This document shows, piece by piece, positions 16,908 to 25,800 of a stretch of 43,941 nucleotides of DNA. Source of the stretch: Pelagicoccus mobilis (GTDB lineage: Bacteria > Verrucomicrobiota > Verrucomicrobiia > Opitutales > Opitutaceae); NCBI RefSeq assembly GCF_016595505.1, contig NZ_JAENIL010000055.1, positions 1 to 43,941 on the forward strand, in the 5' to 3' direction. Position 1 is the stretch's first letter. Every line of letters begins with the position of its first letter. The position numbers and the translations under genes are program-made. The notes beneath the pieces were generated by a model. That model was given only the letters and a program-made list of their open reading frames with translations, searched no databases and was not told where the DNA came from.

Positions 16908-18011
16908 CTAGACGTATCCGACAACGGGATCGGCATACCCAAAGAAAAGATTCCAAATGTAACAGACCCGTTCTATAGAGCCGATTACAACCTAGGCGAC
17001 CAGGGCAGCTCTGGCATAGGACTCGCCTTGGTGTCAGGCCTCGTTCAGGTATGGGGAGGACACATTCAAATCGAAAGCGAAACGGGTGGACCCAAGCGAG
17101 GTACCGCCGTCACGATCAATCTTCCGCTCAACCTGTTCAAAGGTTCGATCGCAAATCCAGAATTCAATTCAGTCGCGCCAGAACCCGAAGAGTTAAACGA
17201 GCAAGAGCTTCAAGAGGAAACCGTATCCAAACCAAGCATACTCGTAGTCGAAGACAACCCAGACGTCTTGAAGTTTCTGAAGGACGAAATTTCCGAGCAT
17301 TTCGAGGTACGCTCCGCAGAGAACGGAATTGAAGGCTTGGAAAAGATCAGCGAATCGCACCCCGATCTAATCGTAACAGATGTAATGATGCCAGAAATGG
17401 ACGGCATCGAGTTTTGTAGAAAAATCCGGGAAGACAACGAGACCTGCCACATTCCGGTGATCATCCTCACCGCTCGAACCGCAGACGAGCATTACATCGA
17501 GGGCATCGAAACGGGAGCAGACGAATACTTCTCGAAGCCAGTCCGTGCCGAACTCCTAATTGCCCGTATCCACAATCTACTCAACTCCCGTCAACGCCTG
17601 AGAGATCGCTTCACCGAGCAAGTCCTCGTCGAACCCCAAAGCGTCACAGTCGTGTCCTCAGACAAACTCTTTTTGGAAAGAGCCATCAAAACACTGGAAG
17701 ACAACATGCAGACCGAAGGCTACGACGTGGAAGCCTTCGCGAACGATCTCAAGATGAGCCGAGTCACCCTCTATCGTAAGCTCAAAGCGATAACAGGAAT
17801 GCCAACCGTAGACTTCATTCGAACCATGCGACTGAAACGGGCCGCTCAACTCCTGAAAGCAACGGACCTACCCATAGGAGAAATCCTCATCCAAGCGGGC
17901 TACTACGACGCCAGCAGCTTCAGCAGAGCCTTCAAAAAGGAGTTCGACATGACTCCTACCCAATACCGCTACAAAGGATCAGAAAGCCTAGAAACAAGCC
18001 CACGCGCTTAA
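16869..18011 (+). pseudogene. C-terminal fragment of a hybrid sensor kinase with AraC output domain
   Basis: The frame enters mid-domain in the kinase ATPase fold: D-box LDVSDNGIGIP, F-box VTDPFYRAD and G-box GSSGIGLALVSGLVQVWGG are present, but the N-box, the phosphorylated-His domain and all sensor parts are absent. It continues into a complete receiver domain (SILVVEDNPDVLKFL, phospho-Asp in LIVTDVMMPEMDG, Lys in YFSKPVRAELL) and a complete AraC-type HTH (YDVEAFANDLKMSRVTLYRKLK and DASSFSRAFKKEFDMTPTQYR). Such one-protein two-component regulators normally activate adjacent polysaccharide-utilisation genes. The true left edge lies somewhere in about 16880-16910. Without a start signal it is unlikely to be expressed, although a receiver-AraC product from an internal ATG is conceivable. 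Confidence 0.85.
16880..16910. other. Rearrangement junction between two truncated genes
   Basis: On the left the DNA reads as TonB receptor on the minus strand up to about 16902. On the right it reads as sensor kinase on the plus strand from about 16890. Both readings fit within the short overlap, so the exact breakpoint cannot be set. This is the expected scar of one deletion that removed the 5' parts of two divergent genes, or an assembly join. Confidence 0.75.
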
Positions 18012-18029
18012 AAACCAGCTTTCGCTCGC

Positions 18030-18911
18030 TTACGTTTCCAAGCCACCTCGCTTAATCGTCCCCGGGAAGTGCGCCGGCGAAACACCGTATGTATTTTTGA
18101 ATACACGCGAAAAATGGGCCGAATCCGCAAACCCCACTGCTTCGGCTGCGTTTTTGACCAACACGTTTTCTCGAAACAGTAAACGGGCCGCGTGGTTCAT
18201 CTTCAGTCGAATGAGTTTCTTGTAGGGAGTCTCCTCATCGAACTTGCTGAAAAGGCGGGCAATATAGGCTTGGTCCAGATTCACCTGATCAGCCAACTCC
18301 GCGATCGAATTGAGAGCATGGTATCTCTCTTCGATCATGTCCTTACACTTCCGATAGCTCAAAAAAGCTGCCGACGCCCCTTCGGACTTCTCCTGCTCCG
18401 ACTCCTCGACCTGCAGCAGCAAAACCTCCGCAAGCAAGTTACACGATCGTTCCGCCTTCGCTCCACCCCGACCGCCAAACTTCAACATCTGCCGAAACGT
18501 CTCTTCGATCCAGCGCACTCCAGAAAACTCCAGAACTTGCAGCTCCCCAAGCGGGCTTTTCTGAAAAAGAGACAAGGCCTCCGAGCCATGGATATCCACG
18601 AAGTACTTCGTTAGCGGATAGACTCCGCTGTTCTCAATCGTGAGGTCAGAATTCGGCATGTAGCCAAACAAACTGCCCGGTCGCAAATCGAAGGATCTCC
18701 CCCCGATCGTCACTTTTGCCCGCCCCGAAACCACATACTCGATCCCCACATAGCTAAACTCGTCACGGCTCACTTTATACTCTGGGGCGCACTTCTCCAT
18801 CCCGCCGCAACTCACCCCGAAACGGGCCTCCGAGCGGGGATTCAGATTCAAGAAAAAGTAGGAGGCGTCCAAGACCTGCCGGGAAATAAAACTGGGGAGC
18901 GAGCTTTCCAT
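18030..18911 (-). CDS. AraC-family transcriptional regulator with cupin-like sensor domain
   Basis: 293 residues. The N-terminal half has the beta-rich AraC ligand-binding pattern (YVGIEYVVSGRAKVTIGGRSFDLRPGSLFGYMPN). The C-terminal ~100 residues carry the double HTH (LNSIAELADQVNLDQAYIARLFSKFDEETPYKKLIRLKMNHAARLLFRE and AAEAVGFADSAHFSRVFKNTYGVSPAHF). It is divergent from the aldo/keto reductase at 19152, the first gene of the fucose block, so it is the natural candidate to sense fucose or a derivative and activate those genes. It converges with the kinase fragment, with an 18-bp gap. Confidence 0.85.
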   Translation of the reverse strand: MESSLPSFISRQVLDASYFFLNLNPRSEARFGVSCGGMEKCAPEYKVSRDEFSYVGIEYVVSGRAKVTIGGRSFDLRPGSLFGYMPNSDLTIENSGVYPLTKYFVDIHGSEALSLFQKSPLGELQVLEFSGVRWIEETFRQMLKFGGRGGAKAERSCNLLAEVLLLQVEESEQEKSEGASAAFLSYRKCKDMIEERYHALNSIAELADQVNLDQAYIARLFSKFDEETPYKKLIRLKMNHAARLLFRENVLVKNAAEAVGFADSAHFSRVFKNTYGVSPAHFPGTIKRGGLET

Positions 18912-19151
18912 TTCACCTTCAAGCAGCCTTCACTTCCCGTCAGAAGCAACCCGAAAGGTCAAAAATATCTATCTAGTGGTCACAAGGAGCCATTCCCAAG
19001 CACTTACAAAAACGATAGAGTAACTAGCCTCGACCGCCCACCCCGCGGCATTTCAACACAGACACTCCAAAACCCTCTCCGTCGTACGACACCGGCCATA
19101 CCATGCCTGTCGCCACGCCCTAGAATCACAAAGACATCAAATATCATCAAT
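18912..19151. promoter_or_regulatory. Divergent promoter region, AraC gene / fucose block
   Basis: 240 bp between the AraC start (minus) and the aldo/keto reductase start (plus). It must hold promoters for both and any AraC binding sites. I saw no clear palindrome or tandem half-site pair that I would call an operator. Confidence 0.5.
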
Positions 19152-20171
19152 ATGTCCACACAGACACAGATCGATCCGCAATCCGTTCCAACACGGACCC
19201 TCAATACAGGCTCTAAAATGCCAGCCATCGGACTCGGCACCTTCGGCTCCGACCACGTCACCAACGAAACAGTCGCGGAAGCCGTCAAGGCGGCCATCGA
19301 CATCGGCTACCGCCACATCGACTGCGCCTCCGTCTACGGCAACGAAGCCGAAATCGGCGCCGCCCTCAAGGAAGTCATCGACGCAGGCAAGGTTAGCCGC
19401 GAGGACCTCTGGATCACTTCCAAGCTCTGGAACGACAAACACGCCGAGGAGGACGTGCTCCCTTCCCTTCGTCAAACATTGGCTGACCTCCAGCTCGATT
19501 ACCTCGACCTCTACCTCGTCCACTGGCCATTCCCGAACTTCCACGCCAAGGGCTGCGACGTCGACTCTCGTTCCGAGCTGGCTAAACCTTACATCAACGA
19601 GAACTTCATGAAAACTTGGCGCCAAATGGAAAAGGCGGTCGAGCTCGGTCTCGTTAAAAACATCGGCACTTCGAACATGACCCAGGCCAAGCTCGAAGTC
19701 ATGCTTCCAGAAGCCAAGATCAAGCCAGCCGTCAACGAAATGGAGATCCACCCCCACTTCCAGCAGCAAGAGCTTTACGACTACGTGGTTTCCCAAGGCA
19801 TCCAGCCAGTCGGCTTCTGCCCCATCGGTTCCCCAGCCCGTCCAGAGCGCGACAAGACAGCCGAAGACACCGTCGACACAGAGGATCCGGTACTCCGCGA
19901 GATCGCTGAAAAGCACGGTCTCCACCCAGCGACTCTCTGCGTAAAGTGGGCAGAGCAACGCGGCCAAATCCCGATCCCCTTCTCCACCAATCCTCGCAAC
20001 ATGGCAGCCAACCTCGCCTCAGTCGTTGGTGATCCGCTCACAGACGAAGAAATGGAAGCCCTCTCCAAGATCGACAAGAACTGCCGCCTCATCAAGGGCC
20101 AGGTATTCCTGTGGAAGGACGACCAATCCTGGGAAGACCTCTGGGACCTCGACGGCGTCATCGCCCAATAA
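19152..20171 (+). CDS. Aldo/keto reductase
   Basis: 339 residues, NAD(P)H-dependent TIM-barrel reductase. The catalytic tetrad is visible as Asp57, Tyr62 (DCASVYGNE), Lys91 (ITSKLW) and His124 (YLVHWPF). The C-terminal nucleotide-binding part IPIPFSTNPRNMAANLAS is close to the usual IP(K/G)(S/T)xxxxR signature. Because it heads a block with a zinc dehydrogenase, FucP and FucU, it probably acts on L-fucose or a product such as lactaldehyde. Both L-fucose 1-dehydrogenase (D-threo-aldose dehydrogenase) and lactaldehyde reductase activities are known in this superfamily, and the sequence alone does not decide between them. Confidence 0.88.
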   Translation: MSTQTQIDPQSVPTRTLNTGSKMPAIGLGTFGSDHVTNETVAEAVKAAIDIGYRHIDCASVYGNEAEIGAALKEVIDAGKVSREDLWITSKLWNDKHAEEDVLPSLRQTLADLQLDYLDLYLVHWPFPNFHAKGCDVDSRSELAKPYINENFMKTWRQMEKAVELGLVKNIGTSNMTQAKLEVMLPEAKIKPAVNEMEIHPHFQQQELYDYVVSQGIQPVGFCPIGSPARPERDKTAEDTVDTEDPVLREIAEKHGLHPATLCVKWAEQRGQIPIPFSTNPRNMAANLASVVGDPLTDEEMEALSKIDKNCRLIKGQVFLWKDDQSWEDLWDLDGVIAQ

Positions 20172-20183
20172 GCACCTCACCAT

Positions 20184-20238
20184 CTGTAGGGCCGGGCGTT
20201 GACCGGCCAATCAGCCGACTCATCGCGACGCCCTACAG
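20184..20238. repeat. Dispersed palindromic repeat, copy A
   Basis: Terminal inverted repeats CTGTAGGGC / GCCCTACAG, perfect over 9 bp, with an inner GGCCGGGCGTTGACCGGCC hairpin. It shares the left ~25 bases with copies at 37163-37217 and 40630-40698. It sits 12 bp after the aldo/keto reductase stop. Confidence 0.8.
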
Positions 20239-20282
20239 CAATCACTCTAAAAAGTTCAATTTCAACCCCCTCTTAAAACACC

Positions 20283-21371
20283 ATGTGCACCTCAGCCACT
20301 CATGACCACGCCACAATGAAAGGCGCTGTCCTTCCCGGTAACAGCACCACCGAGTTCAAAGAATTCGAAGTGCCAGAACCAGGGCACGGTGAAGTTCTCC
20401 TTCGCGTAAAGGCATCCACAATTTGCGGATCCGACATCCGCTGCATCTACCACGAACACCTCGGCAAAGGCCCAGAAGGTTACCAAGGCGTGATCGCCGG
20501 TCACGAGCCTTGCGGCCAAATCGAAAAGGTAGGCCCAGGATGCCGCCAGTACAAAGCAGGCGACCGCGTCGTTGTGTATCACATTTCTGGATGCGGCGTT
20601 TGCAACGACTGCCGCCGTGGATACATGATCTCCTGCACGAACGAAAAGTATCGTCGAGCTTACGGCTGGCAACGCGACGGCGGCATGGCCCCCTACATGA
20701 TCGCCGAAGAAAAAGATCTTCTCTATCTCCCAGACGAGCTCAGCTACGTCGACGGAGCGCAAGTCGCTTGCGGATTCGGCACCGTCTACGAAGGCCTCGA
20801 AAAAATCGGCATCAGCGGTAACGATGCCGTACTCGTTACCGGCCTCGGCCCAGTAGGGCTCGCAGCCGCAGTGCTTTGCCGCGCTCTCGGAGCCAAGCAG
20901 ATCATCGGTACCGACGCCATCGACGAACGCCTCCAAATCGCCAAGGACCTCGGTCTCTGCGATCACGTTCTCAAAGCAGGTCCCGACAATGTAGCGGATA
21001 TCCGGGCCCTCACCGGCGGCCACGGAGTCGAGCGTGCGGTCGACTGTTCCGCCCACCACGCAGCTCGTAAGACCGCGGTCCAAGCGACTCGCAAGTGGGG
21101 CAAGATCGTCCTCATCGGCGAAGGCGGCACCATGGATCTCAACCCATCGCCAGACATGATCCACGACCAGAAAACCATCTACGGCTCTTGGGTTACGTCG
21201 ACTTGGCGCATGGAAGAGCTTCTCGAAAAGCTCGTCCGCTGGGGCGTACACCCTGCCGACCTTGTCACCCACCGCTTCGCCCTCGAAGAAGTGGGAGACG
21301 CTTACTCGCTCATGGCTTCTGGCAAGTGCGGAAAGGTCGCCGTCTGTTTCGACGAAGAGCTCAACGCTTAA
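20283..21371 (+). CDS. Zinc-dependent medium-chain alcohol dehydrogenase
   Basis: 362 residues. The catalytic zinc site is shown by Cys48 (TICGSD) and the HEPCG His74-Glu75 pair. The structural zinc site is the four-cysteine lobe Cys104, 107, 110 and 118 (CGVCNDCRRGYMISC). The Rossmann motif is VTGLGPVGLAAAVL. It should oxidise or reduce a sugar or polyol with NAD(P). In this context it is a candidate L-fucose dehydrogenase or lactaldehyde/propanediol dehydrogenase. The start is ambiguous: ATG at 20283 or ATG at 20316 (MKGAVLPG, closer to the family N-terminus); neither has a Shine-Dalgarno sequence. Followed by an intrinsic terminator. Confidence 0.88.
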   Translation: MCTSATHDHATMKGAVLPGNSTTEFKEFEVPEPGHGEVLLRVKASTICGSDIRCIYHEHLGKGPEGYQGVIAGHEPCGQIEKVGPGCRQYKAGDRVVVYHISGCGVCNDCRRGYMISCTNEKYRRAYGWQRDGGMAPYMIAEEKDLLYLPDELSYVDGAQVACGFGTVYEGLEKIGISGNDAVLVTGLGPVGLAAAVLCRALGAKQIIGTDAIDERLQIAKDLGLCDHVLKAGPDNVADIRALTGGHGVERAVDCSAHHAARKTAVQATRKWGKIVLIGEGGTMDLNPSPDMIHDQKTIYGSWVTSTWRMEELLEKLVRWGVHPADLVTHRFALEEVGDAYSLMASGKCGKVAVCFDEELNA

Positions 21372-21387
21372 TCCACTTCAAATTTGG

Positions 21388-21422
21388 AGCCCATCGCCCA
21401 GTGTAAACGGCGATGGGCTTTT
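21388..21422 (+). terminator. Intrinsic terminator between dehydrogenase and fucP
   Basis: AGCCCATCGCC-N10-GGCGATGGGCT then TTT; perfect 11-bp arms. It separates the dehydrogenase from fucP, so fucP either has its own promoter in 21423-21466 or is expressed at a reduced level by read-through. Confidence 0.85.
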
Positions 21423-21466
21423 CCCGTTTCAGTTTTGTATCCTAAAGTCTACTACATCAAATAATT

Positions 21467-22978
21467 ATGAGTAACGCCACCCTAGACACCCCCCCGAACA
21501 AAAAATTCGACGTCGTTCCCAAGAACTACCTCATCCCTTTCATAATCACAACTTGCTGTTTCTCCCTGTGGGGATTCGCCAACGACTTCACAAACCCGCT
21601 GGTAAAAGTATTCGAGCAAGTATTCATCATCAGCACCGGCCAAGCCTCCTGGCTCCAGTTCGCCTTCTACACAGGTTACTTCTGTATGGCGATTCCCGCC
21701 GCATTCTTCATCCGTCGCTACTCCTATAAAGCCGCGATCATCCTCGGTCTCACCCTCTACGGCTGCGGCGCCCTAATCACGATCCCAGCCAGTATCGCTG
21801 CCAATTTCTGGATCTTCTGCTTGGCGTCCTACGTCATCACCTACGGCCTCGCATTCCTCGAAACCTCCTGCAACCCGTACATCCTCGCGATGGGCCCTCA
21901 GGAAACAGCGACCCAGCGCCTCAATCTCGCTCAGGCCTTCAACCCGATCGGCTCTCTCACTGGCATGGCGGTAGCCACCTTCATTCTCGCTCCTGGCCTA
22001 CAAGTCGGCGAGTTCCGCGCAGAGCTCGGTGAGAACAATCCAGAGTACACCCAGTATCTCGTAACCGACGCTGCCGCCCTCCCGACCGGCGCCTCAATCG
22101 ACGGCGAAGAGGTCACCCTCGCCGACGGCAACATCGTCCCACTCTACAAGGACGGCGTTCCAACCTTCGCTGACGAACTTCCTGGCGTGCTCGACGGCGC
22201 CGTACCGCACGCTCTCAAAGGCATGCGCTCAGGCGACCCAGAAAAGTTCCAAGCCATCCAAAGCGCTGACCTCGGCTTCGTCCGCAAGCCTTACATGGTG
22301 ATCGCCGCAGTGGTATTCTTCTTCCTCTTCCTTTTCGCGGTAACCAAACTCCCGCTCTTCAAGCGTGAAGAGAAGGACGCGCCGTTCCTCACCGTCACCG
22401 CCCACCTTCTCAAAAAGGCTCACTTCCGTGAAGGCGTGCTCGCCCAAGGATTCTACGTTGGCGCGCAAATCATGTGCTGGACCTTCATCATCCACTACGG
22501 AATGGAGCAAGTGGGTCTCGACCTCGCAACAGCACAGAAGTGGAACATCGCTGCAATGATCATCTTCCTCTGCAGCCGCTTCATCTGTACCTTCCTCCTA
22601 CGCTACGTCAGCCCAGGCAAGCTCCTCTTCATCTTCGCAGCCGGCGGGCTAGCATGCACAGTGGGAGCGATCTACCTCCCCGGCACGACTGGTCTCACCT
22701 GCCTCGTAGCGGTATCCGGCTGCATGTCCCTGATGTTCCCAACCATCTACGGCATCGCTCTTCGCGACCTCAAGGAAGAAGAAGCCAAGCTCGGTTCCGC
22801 TTACCTCATCATGGCGATTGTGGGCGGCGCAGTACTTACCAAGCTTCAAGGTGGTCTTATCACAGACTACGGCGTACGCGCGTCCTTCTGGCTCCCAGCA
22901 GCGTGTTTCGTTCTGATTGCGATCTTCGCCTTCCGCACGTTCGCGATCCACGAGAAGAAGTTTGACCACAACCACTAG
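21467..22978 (+). CDS. fucP: L-fucose:proton symporter
   Basis: 503-residue major facilitator protein of the FucP type, importing L-fucose across the inner membrane. The family signatures are clear: FANDFTNPLVKVFE with the conserved Asp40, and GLAFLETSCNPYILAMGP with the conserved Glu132, corresponding to the proton and sugar-coupling acids of FucP. Twelve transmembrane segments can be traced. It is longer than the ~440-residue enterobacterial protein because of a hydrophilic stretch (about 180-273) between the two six-helix halves. FucU follows 27 bp downstream, which supports the specificity call. Confidence 0.9.
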   Translation: MSNATLDTPPNKKFDVVPKNYLIPFIITTCCFSLWGFANDFTNPLVKVFEQVFIISTGQASWLQFAFYTGYFCMAIPAAFFIRRYSYKAAIILGLTLYGCGALITIPASIAANFWIFCLASYVITYGLAFLETSCNPYILAMGPQETATQRLNLAQAFNPIGSLTGMAVATFILAPGLQVGEFRAELGENNPEYTQYLVTDAAALPTGASIDGEEVTLADGNIVPLYKDGVPTFADELPGVLDGAVPHALKGMRSGDPEKFQAIQSADLGFVRKPYMVIAAVVFFFLFLFAVTKLPLFKREEKDAPFLTVTAHLLKKAHFREGVLAQGFYVGAQIMCWTFIIHYGMEQVGLDLATAQKWNIAAMIIFLCSRFICTFLLRYVSPGKLLFIFAAGGLACTVGAIYLPGTTGLTCLVAVSGCMSLMFPTIYGIALRDLKEEEAKLGSAYLIMAIVGGAVLTKLQGGLITDYGVRASFWLPAACFVLIAIFAFRTFAIHEKKFDHNH

Positions 22979-23005
22979 TATTTAACTACCAAATACAAAG
23001 TTACC

Positions 23006-23440
23006 ATGCTCATAGGAATATCCCCAAAACTCAGTCCAGAACTCCTCAACGCCCTCTACCGCATGGGCCACGGGGACGAGATCGTTCTCGCCGACGCGCA
23101 CTTCCCCGGTGAATCCTTCAACGGCAACGTGCTCCGTGCAGACGGCCTCAAAATTGCAGAGTTGCTCGAAGGCATCTGCCCGCTCTTCGCTCTGGACGAG
23201 TACGTGGATAATCCACTCGGCATGATGCAAGCGGTCCCTGGCGACGAGCTCGACCCAACCGTCGAGGAAGGATACCTCGCCGCCATCCGTAAGACTTGGC
23301 CGGATACAAAGCCATCCGAACGCATCGAACGCTTCGCTTTCTACGAGCGAGCCAAGAACGCTTACGCTGTGGTCATGACAGGCGAGACCGCCAAGTACGG
23401 AAATATCATTTTGAAGAAGGGCGTTACACCAATCGCCTAG
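23006..23440 (+). CDS. fucU: L-fucose mutarotase
   Basis: 144 residues, RbsD/FucU family. It interconverts alpha- and beta-L-fucose so that the right anomer reaches the next enzyme. The catalytic region [17 protein letters not shown] (His22) and the C-terminal [13 protein letters not shown] are diagnostic. Length matches the family (about 140). Last gene of the block, in one transcript with fucP, and followed by a strong terminator. Confidence 0.95.
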   Translation: MLIGISPKLSPELLNALYRMGHGDEIVLADAHFPGESFNGNVLRADGLKIAELLEGICPLFALDEYVDNPLGMMQAVPGDELDPTVEEGYLAAIRKTWPDTKPSERIERFAFYERAKNAYAVVMTGETAKYGNIILKKGVTPIA

Positions 23441-23464
23441 AAGCAAACCCTACAAACAAACTTC

Positions 23465-23497
23465 AAAAGCCCGGCCGCAAACGCGCCGGGCTTTTTT
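23465..23497 (+). terminator. Intrinsic terminator after fucU
   Basis: AAAAGCCCGG-N11-CCGGGCTTTT followed by TT: 10-bp perfect arms and a T-tract, 25 bases after the fucU stop. Confidence 0.93.
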
Positions 23498-23608
23498 GCG
23501 TCCACTCCCTGCGACGCTCCCGACAATACAGCAAGTCACGGGATTAAGAATGAGCCACTTTTGAACCACCTTTTAAGCAACAACATCCAATTCAAACGTA
23601 ATCCTCGT

Positions 23609-23643
23609 GCGTGTGTTATCACATGCGAGGTCCCACGACCTCG
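23609..23643. promoter_or_regulatory. Two adjacent hairpins upstream of the fasciclin gene
   Basis: GCGTGTG-TTAT-CACATGC (one mismatch) runs directly into CGAGGTC-CCAC-GACCTCG (perfect), sharing one base, about 90 bp before the fasciclin ATG. Possible leader structure or binding site; function unknown. Confidence 0.4.
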
Positions 23644-23729
23644 TCGGACAAGATTCGAACCATCACACGGTCCAAATCTGCGACTGGCTCTTGAAACAGA
23701 GCTGATACCTTCAACCGACTACGAAACTC

Positions 23730-24983
23730 ATGAAACACACCACGCTCCGAACCCTTTCCCTACTCTTCCTGGGAATTACCGCTTTCATTCTCACCGCAAC
23801 CGCAAACGCCTCTCAGCGTAGCCTCACCATTTTTAAAGCGGAGAACGATGACGGCTCCACATACTATCGAAATGGAACCGTGACGCTATCCGTATCCATG
23901 GATCAAGGAGAGAGCTTCAAAACCATCAAACGCGTCTACCTCCGACGAGGACTCGGAATCAGCTCCACTAGTTTCCTCAGCCACCTGCCGAGCGACTCTC
24001 TCGTGAAAGTCGATGCACGTCTCGGCAAATTCCGCGGAGACCGACCTGAACAATACACCTTCGTTGACAATCCCGATGACGTAAAAGACGAGCTGGAAAA
24101 GCTCTTCAAATTCTTCCGCACCGAGGTCAACCAATTCAACATCCCCGTTCAGTTTAGAGCAGATCAAACGATAGCCCAAGTGGCGAGCGGCGATCCTCAA
24201 TTCAGCACGCTAGTCGCAGCGCTCGGAGCCGCAGATCTAGTGGGCACGGTAAACGGAGAAGGCTCGTTCACCGTCTTCGCCCCTACGAACGCAGCCTTTG
24301 AAAAACTTGGACAAGACACGATCAACTTCCTGCTCGATCCTGCGAACAAAGCTACGCTAACCGACATTCTCCTTTACCATGTGATAGTAGGAAACGAACT
24401 ACAATCCGGTAGCGTCCTTGAGCGGGCAACGCTCAAGATGGCTCAAGGCGGCCTTGTTGCAGTTGATCCGGGAGCGGGGACCATCAACAGTTCCGAGCTC
24501 ATTCTAACTAACATACTAACTTCCAACGGAGTCATACATGTCATCGACACAGTCTTAAATCCTGCTGACTCCGTCACACCTACTCAGAACATAGCCGAAG
24601 TCGCCACATCTGCCGGAGTGTTCACGACTCTACTGCAAGCGGTGGGGGACACTGGCATAGGGGGAGCTCTCGTAGACACCAACAACCCAGTCACAGTATT
24701 CGCTCCTAGCGACGAAGCTTTTGCAAAGCTCCCCGCAGGCCTGCTCGACTCACTGACCGTTGATCAAATACGCAATATTCTGCTCTACCATGTAGTACCA
24801 GGAGAAGTCCGCTCCGAAGACCTGTTTGGACTAGACGAAGCCGACCCACTCCTTGGACAACCGATCCAAGTAAACGGCGAGCTCGAGCGAATCAACAAAT
24901 CAGACTTTGATCTACTGGATATCGTGACCACTTCGGGAAATATCCACATCATCGACGAGGTTCTCATACCTCCTAGCTTTTAA
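23730..24983 (+). CDS. Secreted protein with two fasciclin (FAS1) domains
   Basis: 417 residues. Signal peptide MKHTTLRTLSLLFLGITAFILTATANA, a unique ~100-residue N-terminal region, then two FAS1 domains. The first is about residues 145-275 (SFTVFAPTNAAFEKLG, LLYHVIVGNEL, VIHVIDTVLNP), the second about 285-415 (PVTVFAPSDEAFAKLP, LLYHVVPGEVR, NIHIIDEVLIPP). The FxVFAPTxxAF and YH motifs are the family hallmarks. It is probably a secreted or envelope adhesion protein. There is no anchor at the C-terminus. Not obviously linked to the fucose genes. Confidence 0.9.
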   Translation: MKHTTLRTLSLLFLGITAFILTATANASQRSLTIFKAENDDGSTYYRNGTVTLSVSMDQGESFKTIKRVYLRRGLGISSTSFLSHLPSDSLVKVDARLGKFRGDRPEQYTFVDNPDDVKDELEKLFKFFRTEVNQFNIPVQFRADQTIAQVASGDPQFSTLVAALGAADLVGTVNGEGSFTVFAPTNAAFEKLGQDTINFLLDPANKATLTDILLYHVIVGNELQSGSVLERATLKMAQGGLVAVDPGAGTINSSELILTNILTSNGVIHVIDTVLNPADSVTPTQNIAEVATSAGVFTTLLQAVGDTGIGGALVDTNNPVTVFAPSDEAFAKLPAGLLDSLTVDQIRNILLYHVVPGEVRSEDLFGLDEADPLLGQPIQVNGELERINKSDFDLLDIVTTSGNIHIIDEVLIPPSF

Positions 24984-25017
24984 CGTTCCGCTAAACCAGC
25001 AACGAAATCGCGCCAAA

Positions 25018-25045
25018 CAGTCAGGACGGATCTCCGTCCTGACTG
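25018..25045. terminator. Perfect hairpin after the fasciclin gene
   Basis: CAGTCAGGACGGA-TC-TCCGTCCTGACTG: 13-bp perfect arms, 35 bases after the stop at 24983. No T-run; a likely transcription end or stabilising 3' stem. Confidence 0.6.
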
Positions 25046-25086
25046 CCGCTGTATTCAAATATACACTTCAAAATAGTCTATTTCCT

Positions 25087-25785
25087 ATGAACAGGTTTCT
25101 CAACTTAGGCGGTTACGCTTTAGCCTACTGCGTGGGGTTAGTCACCGCTTTCACCCTCCTACAGAAACAGCATCCTGAAAGCCAGAATGCTCACCCGATA
25201 AAGCAACAGACGGAATCGTCACCCCATCCATCCGACATCGAGAAACAACTCGCCAATGCGGAACGCGAAATAGTGAGGCTCCAAGATGAACTCAACTACG
25301 CACTTGAGTCAGCTGTTGAAAGCGGTTCCGTCGAAGAGACAATGATGCTTTCAGATGAAGTTGAGGGAGATGAGCTAGTCCGCGATCTAGACGTTCTCCT
25401 TGGTGGAGCCCTCAAGGATGAAGCCACTCGCCAGATGGAAATGGAGATCAACATCCTAGAACGCCTTATCGCTCTCGATAGCACTCAGGCTCAACAATTG
25501 AGGGCTGAAGCAGAGTCTCTCTGGAACCAAAAAGGGATTCCCGTCCCTGTTCATCTCACCCGGTTTAACTCGCCGTTGGGCGAGGCAATGCAAAGCATCC
25601 TAGATTCGGAGCAGTTATCCCTGTACAGCGAGCTAAGGGAGAAGAGTCGCTCGGATTGGATCGAGTCGCAATCACTTGCTGAGCTGGCCGAGCTACAGCT
25701 TAACAAAAGCTACACCGAAGCGGAGAAAAACGAACTCTACGGAGACTTGGTAGACAAGTACGCAACAAAGAGCCAACAGTGGTAA
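25087..25785 (+). CDS. Membrane-anchored coiled-coil protein, unknown
   Basis: 232 residues of unrecognised family. One N-terminal hydrophobic segment (about 8-27, LGGYALAYCVGLVTAFTLLQ) looks like a signal anchor. It is followed by a charged linker, a heptad-like helix (IEKQLANAEREIVRLQDELNYALESAVESG), and more long helices rich in Glu, Leu and Gln. It is likely a periplasmic helical protein held in the inner membrane. It converges with the TPR lipoprotein gene, with 15 bp between stops and no obvious terminator. Confidence 0.6.
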   Translation: MNRFLNLGGYALAYCVGLVTAFTLLQKQHPESQNAHPIKQQTESSPHPSDIEKQLANAEREIVRLQDELNYALESAVESGSVEETMMLSDEVEGDELVRDLDVLLGGALKDEATRQMEMEINILERLIALDSTQAQQLRAEAESLWNQKGIPVPVHLTRFNSPLGEAMQSILDSEQLSLYSELREKSRSDWIESQSLAELAELQLNKSYTEAEKNELYGDLVDKYATKSQQW

Positions 25786-25800
25786 AAACGAAAGCAAGGG

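Noticed and set aside
16869-18011. Calling the sensor kinase an intact gene starting at TTG 16869
   Set aside because: The frame begins in the middle of the ATPase domain and the first codons are antisense to the TonB fragment.
20292-21272. Long open frame (326 codons) on the minus strand, opposite the zinc dehydrogenase
   Set aside because: A shadow of the real gene: it encodes no recognisable domain, whereas the plus strand has both zinc sites and a Rossmann motif.
18912-23729. Bacterial microcompartment for fucose breakdown
   Set aside because: No shell-protein, aldolase or CoA-dependent aldehyde dehydrogenase gene occurs in the window.
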